From Hydractinia symbiolongicarpus (Eukaryota > Cnidaria > Hydrozoa > Anthoathecata > Hydractiniidae), in assembly GCF_029227915.1 (NCBI RefSeq), contig NC_079886.1, forward strand, positions 10,003,501 to 10,067,500: a stretch of DNA of 64,000 bases, in the 5' to 3' direction. The stretch's first letter is position 1; every line of letters starts with the position of its first letter. The notes under the pieces are model-generated. The model made no database searches, was not told the DNA's origin, and was given only the letters and a program-made list of their open reading frames with translations. Below, piece after piece: positions 33,861 through 46,059 of this stretch. A program made the translations under genes and the position numbers.

Positions 33861-36581
33861 GAGTAAAACCTCCGATTAGCGGACACCCTAGGATCTGCTC
33901 AAAACTGTCCGCTATTCGGAGATGTCAGCTATTGGGAGGTCTCCGCTGTTGGAAGGTGTCCGCTGTTGGAATTTTTTGTCAAAATACTCAGGCATTTTTG
34001 GATAAAAAGGTTAAGAAAAATAGGCTATTTTTAGAAGAAGAAGACTCTTAGTTCTTGAAATGTAATAAAATAAAGGTTTACAAGCAAAATTAGGGGGAAA
34101 ATCTCTGATCGATGCTTGTTTCCTAGCACAAATATTATTCCTTCGATGGTTGCTATGATGCCATCGATTCTACGTTGAAGGTCTTCATTTTTGCTATAAG
34201 TGGCAAACAGGCTCACTTTATCAAGAAGTGACGAGGCCTCTTTGGGAGTTATTAGACTTAATGAAATGCATATACTTTCTTGTGACTAATCTTCATCTTC
34301 TAGATCAGAATTGACTGTTTTCACGTTCGGCACTTCTTCCATATACTTATTTCGCAATTTTTCCCGCCGGTCAATTTCACTTACGTCAACGACTTCCGAT
34401 GTTGCTAAGGTATTATCTACCTCAACATATTTTTCAATAGAACAATTCTCTGATAGTTCATTGAAACTCTTCGTCAATATCTTGTGGCGTGGCTACGTAG
34501 CTATCAGTAGTAATGTCACATTTTTTTAAACAATGATTTATGGTGTCAGATGTAACTTCTCTCCAAGCGGATTTAACCCAACCAATAACCTTTAAAATGT
34601 CTATTTCGTTAAATATCAGATGCTCGCTTATTATCATTTACTCTCCAAAATACGTACCTAATGAGCAACTTAAGATATTTTAACTTGAAGGCTCTTCTTA
34701 TTCCAGCATCTAACGGTTGTAACCTAGACGTTGTGTTTTTAGGAAGAAACACTAACGTTCTATTTGACAAATTTTTCTCAATTGATTCTTCGTGGCTTGT
34801 AGCATCGTCTAAAAATAAAATAACACTTCGATTTTCCATTTTCATTTTACAATACATCTGACATTATTTCACTATCCATCCAAGCTTTTTTGTTCGCGAT
34901 ATAATGAACACCAAAGGTCGACTAAGGTCACGACTTTTCAGGTTTCTAAAACAACGTGGTTTTTCCAAATTTTTACAGACTCACCTACGTTTTGCCCATC
35001 AGGATTTACGAAAAAAACAACTGTAAGACGGACTTTAGCTTTTTTGCCACCTTTTTTAGATTTTGCTTTTTCTATCGAGCCCTAAATAAGGAAGAAGCTT
35101 TAAAACAGTCCCAATTCGTCCATGTTCCATATCCGCTAGCTCTTATAACCTCTTACTAACTCAGGTATTCTTTCGATCCAAGATTTCACTGTGGGGATTG
35201 AAACATTACGGCTTCTTCAGTAATATGCGTTTTTCGTATACCATACGCAACTTTCCAGTTTTCTAGCCAGCTATTGAAGGCTGTGAAACTGTCCAATGAA
35301 CTATCCTTTCTTTATTATTAGTGCCTCTTCTTGTATCATTGATCCAAACGGGTAAATATCTGCAGCATAAGAGCGTTTCATTTATTAAACTAAATTGCCT
35401 GCACGCTTCGTTTTGCAGTCACCTTAGCTGCTTACCATCTTTTAATATTGATGATGCAGCTGTGAATTGAAATTGAACAGCTATTTCCCTGCAGCTTTTT
35501 GTTGGATTTTCATTTCAATAATTCAAAATTTTGATCTTCCCTCCAAGTTCAAACGAGTTCTTTTCATTTCTGCACAAAGTCACTGCTTAGACAGAGCTAT
35601 GATAGAATTTCCGAATTTCTCCGTTTGTTGTGAAAGGCTTAAAACTGGTTTCAACTTGTGTTGATAAAGGCGTTCGAATCACAAATCGAATATTTCGATT
35701 CGAATTATTTGGTCAGGTTCAGAAATCGACCCGCAAACCAAAATTGTAAACAAAGTGCAGTGATGATCAATGATCACAAAGACAAAATGAGGATTTCTTT
35801 CGATGTTGAAATTCCCATCTTGCTTGACAACAGCTTCTTGGTTCTGACACACAATGCTCGTATGCTTGAGGTTACCATACATATATGGACATTTGAAAGC
35901 TACTAATAGGAGATGGCAGCCTTCGTTGTAAACAAGAAGACGATAACATACACGAAGAAAATACAGTGGCTCTAATACATTCTAACCATATTGGACCTCG
36001 TGTGGTTGGCCACAGTCCATATATGTGTTCTTCAAAAAAAGATTTTTTCTTTACCCAATCATACAATAATGTTGTTGGTGACGGGAAAGAGAATTAACCA
36101 AGGTGCAGGAAATGGCTTAGAAATCCCTATTGAATATGTCTTTAATGGCAACGAGAAAGTTCTTTAATGGGCATAGAAAAACTTAAAAACATTTATTCAA
36201 ATGTTATAGGAGCGACGGTGCACATGTGAGCTATATATCACTCGATTTAACATCTTTGCAGCACTTGGGAAGATAATGTGCAGGATTACGTATACATTCA
36301 TTCAAATGTAACCAAAAAAGTTGGGAGATGTTTAAAATAGAAATTTGAATGTGTTATCTCAAACTCGTGTTTTTTTGTTTTCTTTTTTTACCCTGTCCGC
36401 TAGGAATATCCAATCGGGACTATATATCTGTGTCAGCTAAAGGGAGGTATCCGCTATTAATGTCCGCTGCTGGGAGCTTTTTCATAAGGATTTTATAGTA
36501 GTTTAATCCGGACTTTAACTTTTGTCCGTTATTTTGAAGTGTCCGCTTTCGGGCTATCCGCTAAATGGGGAGGTTTTACTG
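33861..36581 (-). mobile_element. pogo/Tigger-family DNA transposon with both inverted ends, 2,721 bp
   Basis: The left end GAGTAAAACCTCC...TTAGCGGAC (33861 on) mirrors the right end ...AAATGGGGAGGTTTTACTG ending 36581. Both ends lie directly beside TA (33859-33860 and 36582-36583), the target duplication of the Tc1/mariner-pogo superfamily. Subterminal GTCCGCT words recur near both ends. It carries a decayed transposase on the minus strand. Confidence 0.88.
34031..35567 (-). pseudogene. Tigger-type DDE transposase, decayed
   Basis: Read on the minus strand from an ATG at 35567: MKRTRLNLEGRSKF, then CREIAVQFQFTAASSILKDG, the first CENP-B-like helix-turn-helix. Next are AADIYPFGSMIQEEALII and FDSFTAFNSWLENWKVAYGI, the second DNA-binding part. 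The DDE core gives NPDGQNVGESVKIWKN, ILFLDDATSHEESIEKNL and LPKNTTSRLQPLDAGIRRAF. An acidic C-terminal tail follows at 34286-34477. Several stops and shifts interrupt it. I describe the remnant only; it is not an intact gene. Confidence 0.75.
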
Positions 36582-36583
36582 TA

Positions 36584-36980
36584 TATGACAGTCTTTTGTG
36601 AAAATTTCTTTGGGATACCTCCATATTGATAAGAGTTGGAGGTCTATCAAACTAACTTGTGAACTAAAATTTTATGGTTTTCAAATGATTTAGACCTTTG
36701 CGTGGTAAACCCTTGAAAGCATACCTAAAAAGAACAAAAAGCTGGAGAGAGACTGATAAACCAAGGAATCAACTTAGCTACACAAGTCTACATAAGGAGA
36801 TGACCAGTTCCACTATAATAAGGGCATCACAGAATGTATTGAATTATTAAGCTTCTATAACGATTTTTAGACTATTCTTCGAGGTCTGTCTCATTAGTTA
36901 AGGCTAAACCTCGCGGGTGCCTCTTTGCCGAGATATTTAATGAAAATGGGGTCTTGGTCAAATGAGTTAACCTAACACTA
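36584..36980 (+). pseudogene. Tyrosine recombinase, C-terminal half of the interrupted DIRS element
   Basis: Frames after the Tigger insertion give DLCVVNPLKAYLKRTKSWRE, then YTSLHKEMTSSTIIRASQNV, and near the end ASLPRYLMKMGSWSNELT. These fit the catalytic domain that should follow the part at 33,277-33,858. Stops are present. Confidence 0.65.
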
Positions 36981-37847
36981 CAATAATCGTGTTATCAGCC
37001 CCAATAGAGTCCTTTCAAATGTCGGTTTTGGCCATGGTGTAAATAGGTTTTAAAGAGAGGACGGTTATTTTTTTGTTGTTATTTCGTCGTTAAAGAATTT
37101 TCATTTTTTCGTAAAAATAGATACAAAATATATCTGTTATATTCTAGAATCTGGTTTTGAGATGCTTCCTTCTTGGCAATGCACCATACAAATCCGTACC
37201 AACCATCAGCAATGCATCATCTGGTTGCTGGCTTAGTTAGTTAGGGCATTTTTTTTAGAGGCAATTGGTTTGATGTGATGTGTTATACTGTGGATGTAGT
37301 TCTCAAGCCCTTATTTGTCGCCGGACTGAACGTGGCAGTCATTTGAAGGGTAAAAAATAATAGTACTGCTAAGGGTAATTCTTGCTAAAAAAGTACGAAA
37401 TGTGTACGGAAACCAAAACACCGACTTAGCTACGCGAAATATAAAAGAAAGGGCATATATCCACCTAGTTGTATAAAAATTCTTAAATATGAAAACGGGT
37501 GATCTTCGCCATATAACTTCTACTTAACTAAAATAATTACGATATAATTAAAACAAATAACATATTTTTTTACAATGATGCAAAGAACGGCCATGGACAA
37601 CAGAGTACTTATAACCCAAAATAAATAACATTTATCTTTGGTGCTTAATTCGAAGTCGCCTGTTACTTGTTATTGAAGCTTAAGTCTTAGTTTAGGGTAT
37701 GTAAATGGCATCAAAACAGAAAAGAAACACAAAGTTTTCATCCGCTAGTGATATCTTCTGTGTGTCATTTTTGATGATGTAATGTTTTTGCCGGGCTTTG
37801 TATGTATGCATGGTACCATTTTTGAACAATATGAGCTTTGTTTTTAT
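36981..37847. other. Unassigned DNA between transposons
   Basis: No ORF of protein-like composition. It may include the 3' end of the DIRS element, but no terminal repeat was found. Confidence 0.4.
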
Positions 37848-38945
37848 AAGAAACTACGGAAGCCGATAGGTACAAAAAATCTTTTTCGAAATTGTGTGAA
37901 AATGTTTTTCGAAATAGAAAAAATGTTATTTGAAATGGTGAAAATGTTATTCGAAATGGTGAAAATGTTTGCCGAGAGATGGTGAAAATGATTCTCTAAA
38001 TAGAACTGGGACGAGTAAGGTCTGGTGCTGAGTATAATGGCGGTACCCTCAAGTTCCCTTTTTTAGCGGGAAAAGTAAAGTAAAGAGAATGAAATGGACA
38101 GTCCAGGGAATAGTCCGTGGACATTCATCATGTTTTGCTCTGAGTGTGGATTGCAGTTGACTGAAAAATTTTGTGGTCTTACTTCAACTACTTGATTGAT
38201 TTTCTGGGAATGTCGCCACCTGAGAACTTCCACTCAGCCAAGCATTTGTATACCGTCATGTTATCACATGCGGAAAGATAAAGATGAACTTCTCTTTGTG
38301 TTACTTCTTTTTTAGAGTTAAATAATTGCATATTCGCCCATGTTGAATCCCTATTGACACTTTCTCCAGTAATAACTACTAGGAAGGTTAAAGGAGCGAG
38401 AAATCGTTTTTCCGTTAAAGTCTGTTTTCCAATAGGTAGCGAAGCGGTTGTTTATTTTGAAATTCTGTATTCTGATTCATTGCGGCGCAAAAGTAAAAAC
38501 TTGTTCCAACAATAGTTCGCCTTGGTGGGGCTGTTTGCACTGGGTAAAAAGGGGCAAGTCTAACTCTGTAATTTTGCTAAAATAGCTAATTTCTTATTAA
38601 TTCAGCTACCAAATACCAATTTGGTTATATTTTCTGGAGATTAAAAGAGATGAGATCTTGAACCTCGTTACCAAGCCTTTTTACGCCTTGCGGTCAGCCT
38701 TCCGCTGTGTTCTTGTGGTCGATACAAAATATAAAATACCCTGGAAATGAGGTTAGGGTCATGTATTTTGAGAATTATTTTCTCATTTTTCGGGAAACAT
38801 TTTTACCATTTCGAAAAAGATTTTCACCATTTCGAAAAAGATTTTCACCATTTTAAAAAAGATTTTCACCATTTTGAAAAAGATTTTCACCATTTTGAAA
38901 GAAATTTTCATTTATTGCACCTATCGGCTTCCGTAAGAAACAGTA
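37848..38945. mobile_element. Fold-back element with arms built of 21-bp sub-repeats
   Basis: The left arm (about 37848-37981) and right arm (about 38784-38945) are inverted copies. Their outer parts share an exact 16-mer, ACGGAAGCCGATAGGT, and its complement. Inside, the right arm has five 21-bp tandem units of the form GATTTTCACCATTT(C/T)GAAAA. The left arm has three to four units of the complement, GAAATGGTGAAAATG(T/A)T. About 800 bp without a gene separate the arms. This fits a fold-back (FB-like) transposon. Confidence 0.75.
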
Positions 38946-40109
38946 AAATATCACATAAAGTTATCTACTCTTCAACCTTTTTTTAGAAGCAGCCGCGTTA
39001 CTAAGGGCTGAAAAAACCTGAAAAATCTGAAAATGCATTCAAATTTTAATTTCTTTTGCCACACTTTTCTTTAAACGTGAAGGGTTTTTTTCACATTGAA
39101 ATAACGAAAAATCTTTAGCCCTTAGAGAACGTATACTTTTGTCATGCGGTCGACTGTAACTGCCAGGTTAACAGTTTCAATGGCCGCCTGTAGCTGTTAT
39201 TTGGGCAATGAAGTTTAGAGATTTATGTTTTTAAATTGAACCTACTATAAACTGTCGTAGAACGGCTTTAGCGATCCCCTCTGAAACAACCGGGGTAAAA
39301 TCAAAATCAGTTACGTCAAAAAGATAGAAATATATAGCTAAATTATGTACAACATATTGATGAGTAATGTCCACAAAATCTTTAACAATAAGCCTTGCAA
39401 ATTAGTTTTATAACGAAACACGACAATGTCGTGATTCGCTTCCGGCTTCGTATCGGAGTTTTGTTGTGACGTTTAAAAAAAAAAAAGAAAAAAAATCCCT
39501 CACGTTTATATAATACGTTGTAAACATTATCAAGTTCTTCGTATATAACAAAGAAAGGTAGATCATGCGCATGCGCACATGCGTTTCCAAAATTATACGC
39601 TTTCATGTGACAAAAGTATCCAAGAATGATCGTTTGACAATTAAGAGGATGTTGTTGCTTCGAAAGATCATCTTTGAAAGATATATTTAATCCATCCGAC
39701 ATTTTCTGATTCCAGTGTATACCCTAAAAAAGATGCAGAAGCTGTTGTACAGCCATTGTATAATCATTACACATTTCTGTTAGGCAACTCTTAGCCTGGC
39801 AGCCTAGAAAATTATCTTAAATGTTTAAGCACACCTAATAATTTTTTTAGTAGCGCGTTTTCTATTATGTTACATATTACGCACAAAAAAAACATATAAA
39901 TATAAAACTTTCTTCAAACATCTATTTGTCTCTGATTGATCAATACCGCGATAAAATGCCGAACACAATATTTAACACTCCGCCATCAAATATTTACGGG
40001 GCTAAATATTTAAATATTTAGAAACTTCCAAAAAAATAGTAAAATAAAAAATATACACAATGTTTAAGTAGCAAACGTCTTACGTAGTTCTCCTAATCCA
40101 GCGGCTTTC
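38946..40109. other. Unassigned AT-rich DNA
   Basis: A poly-A-rich run lies at 39474-39497. No protein-like ORF was found. Confidence 0.4.
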
Positions 40110-41265
40110 CTTCTAAGATGCGAGTTTGTCTTCTCGAGGTTGTCATTTATTGTCACATTTTAACGTACTCGATTGGAAACGATTTTGGACTTGTCTTCTT
40201 AAAATCGGGTTCGTACCACGGCTTCTCTTACTGGATTATCACGTCCCCTATAGAGAGCTCGGTTAAAACCCCCATTCTTTCCAAAATCATCTTGGCAACT
40301 TTTCTCCATGGTTAGGAACGACATTATTAAGGTGTACGGTCTGCTGAGAAGAGTTTTTTGAAAATGATCCATGACTTTTTTGTTAATTTACTACATATTC
40401 TTTCAGCCGTAGCTTTCAAAAGTACTCGATCAAAGTGTTAACTTTAGTACTGTATAATGTGATATCAAAAGATTCGTGCGACAACTGAGTGGCGTTGTTG
40501 GACATACGGTCTACTAAATAATAAATTAGTTGGCGTTCATGTGGTTGAGATAAACGTAAGTTAAAGATTGATTACTTAAAATCATTTCCGATTCAAACAA
40601 TATGGTTTGCTGTTCTTCGTAAGACAATTTAGCGTTTTCTAAATCCTATTTAGTAACAAGTGCTAAAAATGAGGCGTTCAAAAAAAACCCGTGCATTAAA
40701 TACCACTGTACTTGCAAGTTTGAGAAAAACAAAATCGGCACCATTGAACTTGGTATTGGGTCAAGTAGTACTGCTCTACTGGCTGCACATGGGTATAACG
40801 TAACCCAGAATTTATGCATAACCTTACGGTTGTCTTTAATGAAAACTTTACAAATAAAAACTGGACCAAAATTGTCTACGCTTATCGCGTAAAACAGGCG
40901 ACTGCCATTAAACCGTATTTTAGTTAAGGGCGGTGATTGATTTGGATACTTACAGCTCTTTCCTTTATAGTATCGACAAACGATACCTTTGTGTAGCAAA
41001 GATCGAATAAAACTCCTTTCACTTCTTACACAAAATCTTTGCCTAAATTCCGTTAGAGTCTGTTCTGAGAGGCATGCTTCAAGCGCTTGTGTACATCGAT
41101 GACAATCAGAGATGTAAGCGGATGCGATTGGCCAAGAAGAATCGGTTTCTTTGTTTCAGTCGGTAAGGTTGGGCCTGTCCACCAAAATTTGGTATGTCGT
41201 AAATTGAGTTTCGTTATTCCCATTCTGGTAATTAAATCAGCTGGATTTAGATTTGTTTCCATGTA
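40110..41265 (-). mobile_element. BEL/Pao retrotransposon remnant (integrase region)
   Basis: On the minus strand, 41262-41053 reads NLNPADLITRMG and, further on, FWWTGP, the BEL/Pao segment between RNase H and integrase. After a frame shift near 41,055 come SEQTLTEFRQRFCVRSERSF and HKGIVCRYYKGKSCKYPNQS. Then SVDNFGPVFI...WVTLYPCAASRAVLLDPIPS (40,960-40,730) is the start of the integrase core. Below 40,640 the match weakens. RT, Gag and LTRs were not seen. Confidence 0.7.
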
Positions 41266-41659
41266 ATACCAACAATTTAGAATCTAATTTCTCTTACCCA
41301 GTTTTCAATCAAACAATGACATTCCTTATCTCTTTACCTATGAAAGTGGAATCATCGAATCACTCCGCAACATAACCCTATCAAAATGTACTACACCTTT
41401 TAAAGCAGATTGAACTGTTTTACAAATAAATACTGTGGAATTTCCACCTATCTGGCTTGATGTGGACCATGAAAAATAATTGTTAAAGGACTGTATTAGA
41501 CACTAAGTAAAAAAAGAAAAATGTGCCGTAAATATATATAAAATCACGTGACTTTAAGAGTCCGCGATAAAATGCCAAACATAATTTTTTAGTTTATTAT
41601 CATTCAACGAAAATTTTAAGTACTATCAAAAATTTGAATATGGAAAAATGTCTCCACTT

Positions 41660-42170
41660 CAACATGGATTGAGCCAGTCCAAACTGGAACATCATTGATA
41701 TGGTAAACGAGCATCAAGCTGCAAACGAGTTTGTTAAAACTATGAGCATTGGATCATGTTCCTTGCATATTCTTCATGATATTTCCCAAATTAGTGTCAT
41801 CAAATTTGGCTGGAACACAAGTTCTTAAGGGGTTTTATAAAATATTTGATGAATCACCCGCTTATCGTGATTTATAACCATGTGAAGGGTCGTCAAGAAA
41901 GTTCTCAAAAAAGTTTTGGACAATACTTTGGATTGAAGACAAAACATTTGCAGAACGAGTTTTGGAACTATGGCCCTCTGTAGTGTCTACTGTAGAAGCA
42001 GATTTATACTACGTTATCGTTAGGTTGATGATACTATCAATCTTAGAAATGTGATAAACAAAGAATTTCTAACAAATCCAAGTAATCACTTTGGAGAACG
42101 TAAAAAAAGGACAGAGAGGATAAAAAAATTAGCTGACAATCCCTATTCCTTGAAGTTCATTTATTTGTTG
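41660..42170 (+). pseudogene. Faint transposase-like remnant (hAT-related)
   Basis: Across frames one reads DMVNEHQAANEFVKTMSIGS, CSLHILHD, FGWN, LRGFIKYLMNHP, then KFSKKFW, WIEDKTFAERVLELWPSVV and PYSLKFIYLLLIIRSSI. This order resembles the large group of domesticated and selfish hAT-like proteins common in animals, but every segment is broken. Tentative. Confidence 0.35.
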
Positions 42171-42387
42171 CTAATAATACGGAGTTCCATTATAAACAAG
42201 TTTTGCTGAACCAGGAAAAAACTGTCAACTTAAATTATAAAACTTATTACATGAACTCGTTTTTACATGTATTTGTTGGAACCAAAAAAATTATTCATAT
42301 TTATGAAAAGTGATGAAATTGATTTTTATTGAAACTCATGGAAAGAACTTTACTAAGCGATGATTCGTATCAATAGGCTCACGTCAG

Positions 42388-42663
42388 ATGAAAATATGGA
42401 AGGCGTCTGCAGCAGTTTATGCCAATGCTGGTAGCTCTCCTATTACAAATGAAATCACACAAATTTTTCTTTGTGAGGAGGCCATTGCGTTAGCCAAGAA
42501 AGATGTACGAGATCACGCCATTAAGGTTGTATCTTTTGCGAAGTCGCCTAGAGATAAAGAGGAGGAGTACAGTGAAACCTCAAAAGTGATGATGCAGTTA
42601 GGTTTTGAAACGATGGATTATTCGAAGACACAAGAAAACTTGCTTTCTGTTGCAAGATATTGA
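42388..42663 (+). CDS. Unassigned 91-codon ORF
   Basis: The reading frame MKIWKASAAVYANAGSSPIT... has balanced composition and helical tracts (EEAIALAKKDVRDHAIKV). It follows the hAT-like remnant and may be part of it. I recognise no family and see no splice context. Confidence 0.25.
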   Translation: MKIWKASAAVYANAGSSPITNEITQIFLCEEAIALAKKDVRDHAIKVVSFAKSPRDKEEEYSETSKVMMQLGFETMDYSKTQENLLSVARY

Positions 42664-42754
42664 CATGTGGAAGATTATTTTACCCATGAAATTTTATTCT
42701 TTAATTGTTTACCGACCTTTTATGCCGCTTTTTTACCAATAACAACTTCGTACT

Positions 42755-43233
42755 ATTTCTTACAAGCTCGCGATAGGATCTGAACAATGTTCCATGTCTT
42801 TCATACATAACACAATTATTAAACGCTGTACGATAGTTTGTCTGTCCGTATTTTTCTTCTTTCTTTAATAATAGCTAGCTGATCTTCACAAAACCTTTGG
42901 TTGAATTCTCTTCCTTATGTCTTTCTTGCCATTTATATAAACAAATTCTTTACTACAAAACGCAATAAGAATGACTGTCTTCGACACTGTCCTAAAAAGT
43001 AATGTCTGAAAACTAGACACAACCCCTTTTATAGTAGTCTGTCTCCGGAAACATAAAAATAGCCATTTTGTTCCTGTTTACAAAAAGAAAGAAATTTTAC
43101 GTCATAAAAGTAATCCGTATTATTGTAAAGAAATAGTTATTTCTGTACAGTAAGCTATCGTCTTTTAATTAATCAACTTCTTGTGTTTGTTTTAAAGATG
43201 GACAGACAAAATTTTGAGAAAAAGTAAGTTGGT
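42755..43233 (-). repeat. TATA-bearing dispersed repeat, copy A
   Basis: Reverse-oriented copy of the unit at 46060-46620. From high to low coordinates: an upstream block (CTTTAAAACAAACACAAGAA, then TACTGTACAGAAATAACTAT), TATAAAAG at 43033-43026, then a body with GACAGTGTCGAAGACAGTCA (about 42990-42970) and AAAGGTTTTGTGAAGATCAG. No ORF is conserved between copies. Confidence 0.75.
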
Positions 43234-46059
43234 ATTTCTATTTCTAACCCTAATGTAGTTTTCAAACTCGAGAATAAGGGTTTGTTTCCAAACATTTCTT
43301 TTTTATAAAGTTTGAAACATCGTGTATCTTTGTTGCTTAAGGGGAATTCTTACTTCAGAATTTTTGTCACGTTGTTTGGCATAAAAGTTATTCCTTTCGA
43401 GAGTTTTCTTTTGCTTTTTCAAATTTGATATATTTGCGCTTTTCCTTATATCAAAAAGCCAGAAACAGTATCAGGACTTTGTAATTTATCGATTACCTGT
43501 CCGAATACCTGTATATAGTGAGACGTAGCATTTTAACCTATGGTTCATTATCTTTGCGATCATTCATTGTAAGCTAAACAAACATATTATTAAGGACTAG
43601 ACAGGCCGGAGATCATCTCAACTCAGGATGTTTTTGTAATACATGCTCTTCTCCGCAAGTGTTTTCATGGTTATGTCATTGCATTCTTTTTTTCCAAAAA
43701 CGTGTCCGCTTTTGGAGCAATAACAAACGAAATATGGTGTTGCTTGTGGCGGCCATTAACCACATCTGAGATAAGCAAGAAGGTTATTTGAACTAATAAA
43801 TAAAGAATAACTTAGTTCCAGAATTGTTGGCATTTGTTCTATGAAGGGAGCGCTTATTAGAAAAGGGCACTTATATAAAAGTTTAGCAAATTTTAGTTCG
43901 TGACAAAGAAACAGCGTTCATACGGTCAATAGCAAAGTTTTTTCCTACCAAAGAAACATTACATTATCACATCTAGTAGAACTTCATGAAAATCACCTTC
44001 GCCGATAATACCGGATGGGTTTTCGGACTATCTGTTGGCTGTTTTAGATGTTCCAGACCTGGGGTAAGTGTCGCGACGTTTAATGATGATATGGTCAAAG
44101 GAAGCAAGGGTATATATCCAAAATAAATTTAGCTATTTCATATAATTTTAAAAAGGGCGCTTATTAGACAAAGGGCGCTTATTAGAGAAATATAGTAGTT
44201 AAAACTAAAGCACGAAGGTTGGGTAACACATTTAAATAAGCCGAATTGAAACGTATAACAAAACATTTGGTTTTTCTAGTTCGAAGAAATGGTCTACAAG
44301 AATCGTAATTTTTGAATTGATTTTCCTTTTTTTTTAGAAAATCCCCATTTTAAGCCTTGAATAAATCTTAAAATTAAATATTTGTTAAAAATCCCTATAC
44401 TACTTTAATTAGTAAAACTTTTAATATGATGAAAGTTATTTTTTGGGAGATTAAAAAAAAAATCGCCTATAACATTTGAGGCGGTACGTGAGACTATCAT
44501 AAGCGTAAAAAAGCCCTGTGAACGAGGTTGCTCTATCTTCCTCAACTTCGCTATTGCAAACGTAGATTTGCGGACATAAATTACTTGATGGAACATATTA
44601 GAAAAGAAAATTTATGAATTTTCAGAAAAGTCAGTATGCTGTTTGTTTCTTTTTTTTCGAAAACCTATTTTATTCGTGGAGCGTCTTCAACCTTGTGTCT
44701 CAATCATTTTCTATGTTTTTATTTTCTACATTTTGTTCCATTTATCCTTTTTTTATTCAAATTTCCAAACAAGTCACTTTTGTAAATAAAAAATTTTATT
44801 TGACATGTTTTATCCTGTATAAATTCTGATAAATAAATAAATTAATTAATTCATGACTGAATAAATCAAGAAACGACTAATTAATATCTAACCAATCTTT
44901 GACACTTCTTCAAACACACGAGCTTTTACAGTAATATTACTTTAACGTCTACAAATTATTCGTCGAAACATTATTATTCTTATTAAAAAAAATTCTTACA
45001 AAATAAAGTGTGTTTACCAACAAATGGAATGTACGGTTACCTCGTCTTCACGTTATTTAAAACCATACAATAACAAAATTTCCAATATTTCTAAAACGAT
45101 ACAAAAGACAACACACGAAAGACCTTTGTGGCACACCCTCCTTATCAACAATGTGTACAAAATAAATAAATGATTTCAGTTTCAACAAAAATCGAGACTA
45201 AAGATCTCGCCTACTCGAAAAGTGGTTTTTTAAACCTGTGTAGTAGCGAACGTTATTTCTTCGCCTCGTTGGCAGGAAAACTTACTTTTCTGTAGAGGCT
45301 TTAAAACTCACCACTCAAAATTAAAAAAATACTTCACTCGAGGTTTTCTCTCATAATTTCAAAATCTCTTCAACATTTGCGTTTTGTTGTAAATTTAGTT
45401 CACATAAGGGAGCCTCTTAGCTTAAGTTTTTGTCATATTAGCAGCAAATGAATTTCTTGAATCAAAATTCACATTTTATATCAACCAATAATCAAAACAC
45501 TGTCGCAGTGTTTTTTTTCATCATATTACTTTCCATGTTAGATAAAGCTCTGGAATTTTTTTTACTTCTAAAATTAAATATTGAACTCTGGGTGTCCATA
45601 TTTTTTCAATTTTTTTACCTTTATTTTTAAAGTAACGCCTTTATGAAAGGCGGAAAATGTCTGAATAAATTACGATAACAATGTTCAAATTGTAACATTT
45701 CGTGTCAACGTAAATGTTCAATTATGACAATATCCCTGTCGCTAGCAAACATGTTCTTTTAGATTTAAAAGAAAAACAAACACCTCAATAATGATAACAA
45801 TTGTGGTAAGAAAAAAGTAATTGTCAATATTTTTTATTTGAAATTAAGCAGTAGTTTCTACTGTACTGTATGTGCATGCTACCCAAAATCCACTTTATCT
45901 CGTTACTATTTACAAATACCTCGAAACGATTTAGGCAGAACTTTATTTTTAAGTAAAAAAAATTGCCTGAGTCTGAAAACCATCCTTCCAGTTAAAAATT
46001 AAAAAAAAATTCTAAAAAAAATAATTTAGGCTATAAAATTTACCAAAAATAAATCTATT
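43234..46059. other. Spacer between inverted TATA-bearing repeats
   Basis: AT-rich DNA, with GGGCGCTTATTAGA words at 44154-44167 and 44172-44185 and a related one at 43846-43861. These are reminiscent of DNA-transposon ends. A variant of the dispersed GACGAGGTTG motif is at 44513-44530. No protein-like ORF was found. Confidence 0.45.

Larger units (their letters stand above)
32430..36980 (+). mobile_element. Degenerate DIRS-type (tyrosine recombinase) retrotransposon, interrupted by Tigger
   Basis: RT/RNase H and tyrosine-recombinase segments run left to right in several frames from about 32,430 to 33,860. They stop at a pogo/Tigger element (33,861-36,581) and resume at 36,582 with the catalytic half of the recombinase, ending near 36,975. 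RNase H next to a tyrosine recombinase is the DIRS arrangement. The ends and inverted repeats typical of DIRS were not identified. Many stops and shifts show that the copy is dead. Confidence 0.75.

Noticed and set aside
38747-38986. Plus-strand frame with FHHFEKD heptapeptide repeats
   Set aside because: It is the translation of 21-bp sub-repeats in a fold-back arm; the period keeps the frame open by itself and there is no gene context.
39946-41590. CCGCGATAAAATGCC words at about 39,948 and 41,562 considered as LTRs of the BEL element
   Set aside because: Identity is limited to about 25 bp; the following sequence does not align well enough to call LTRs.
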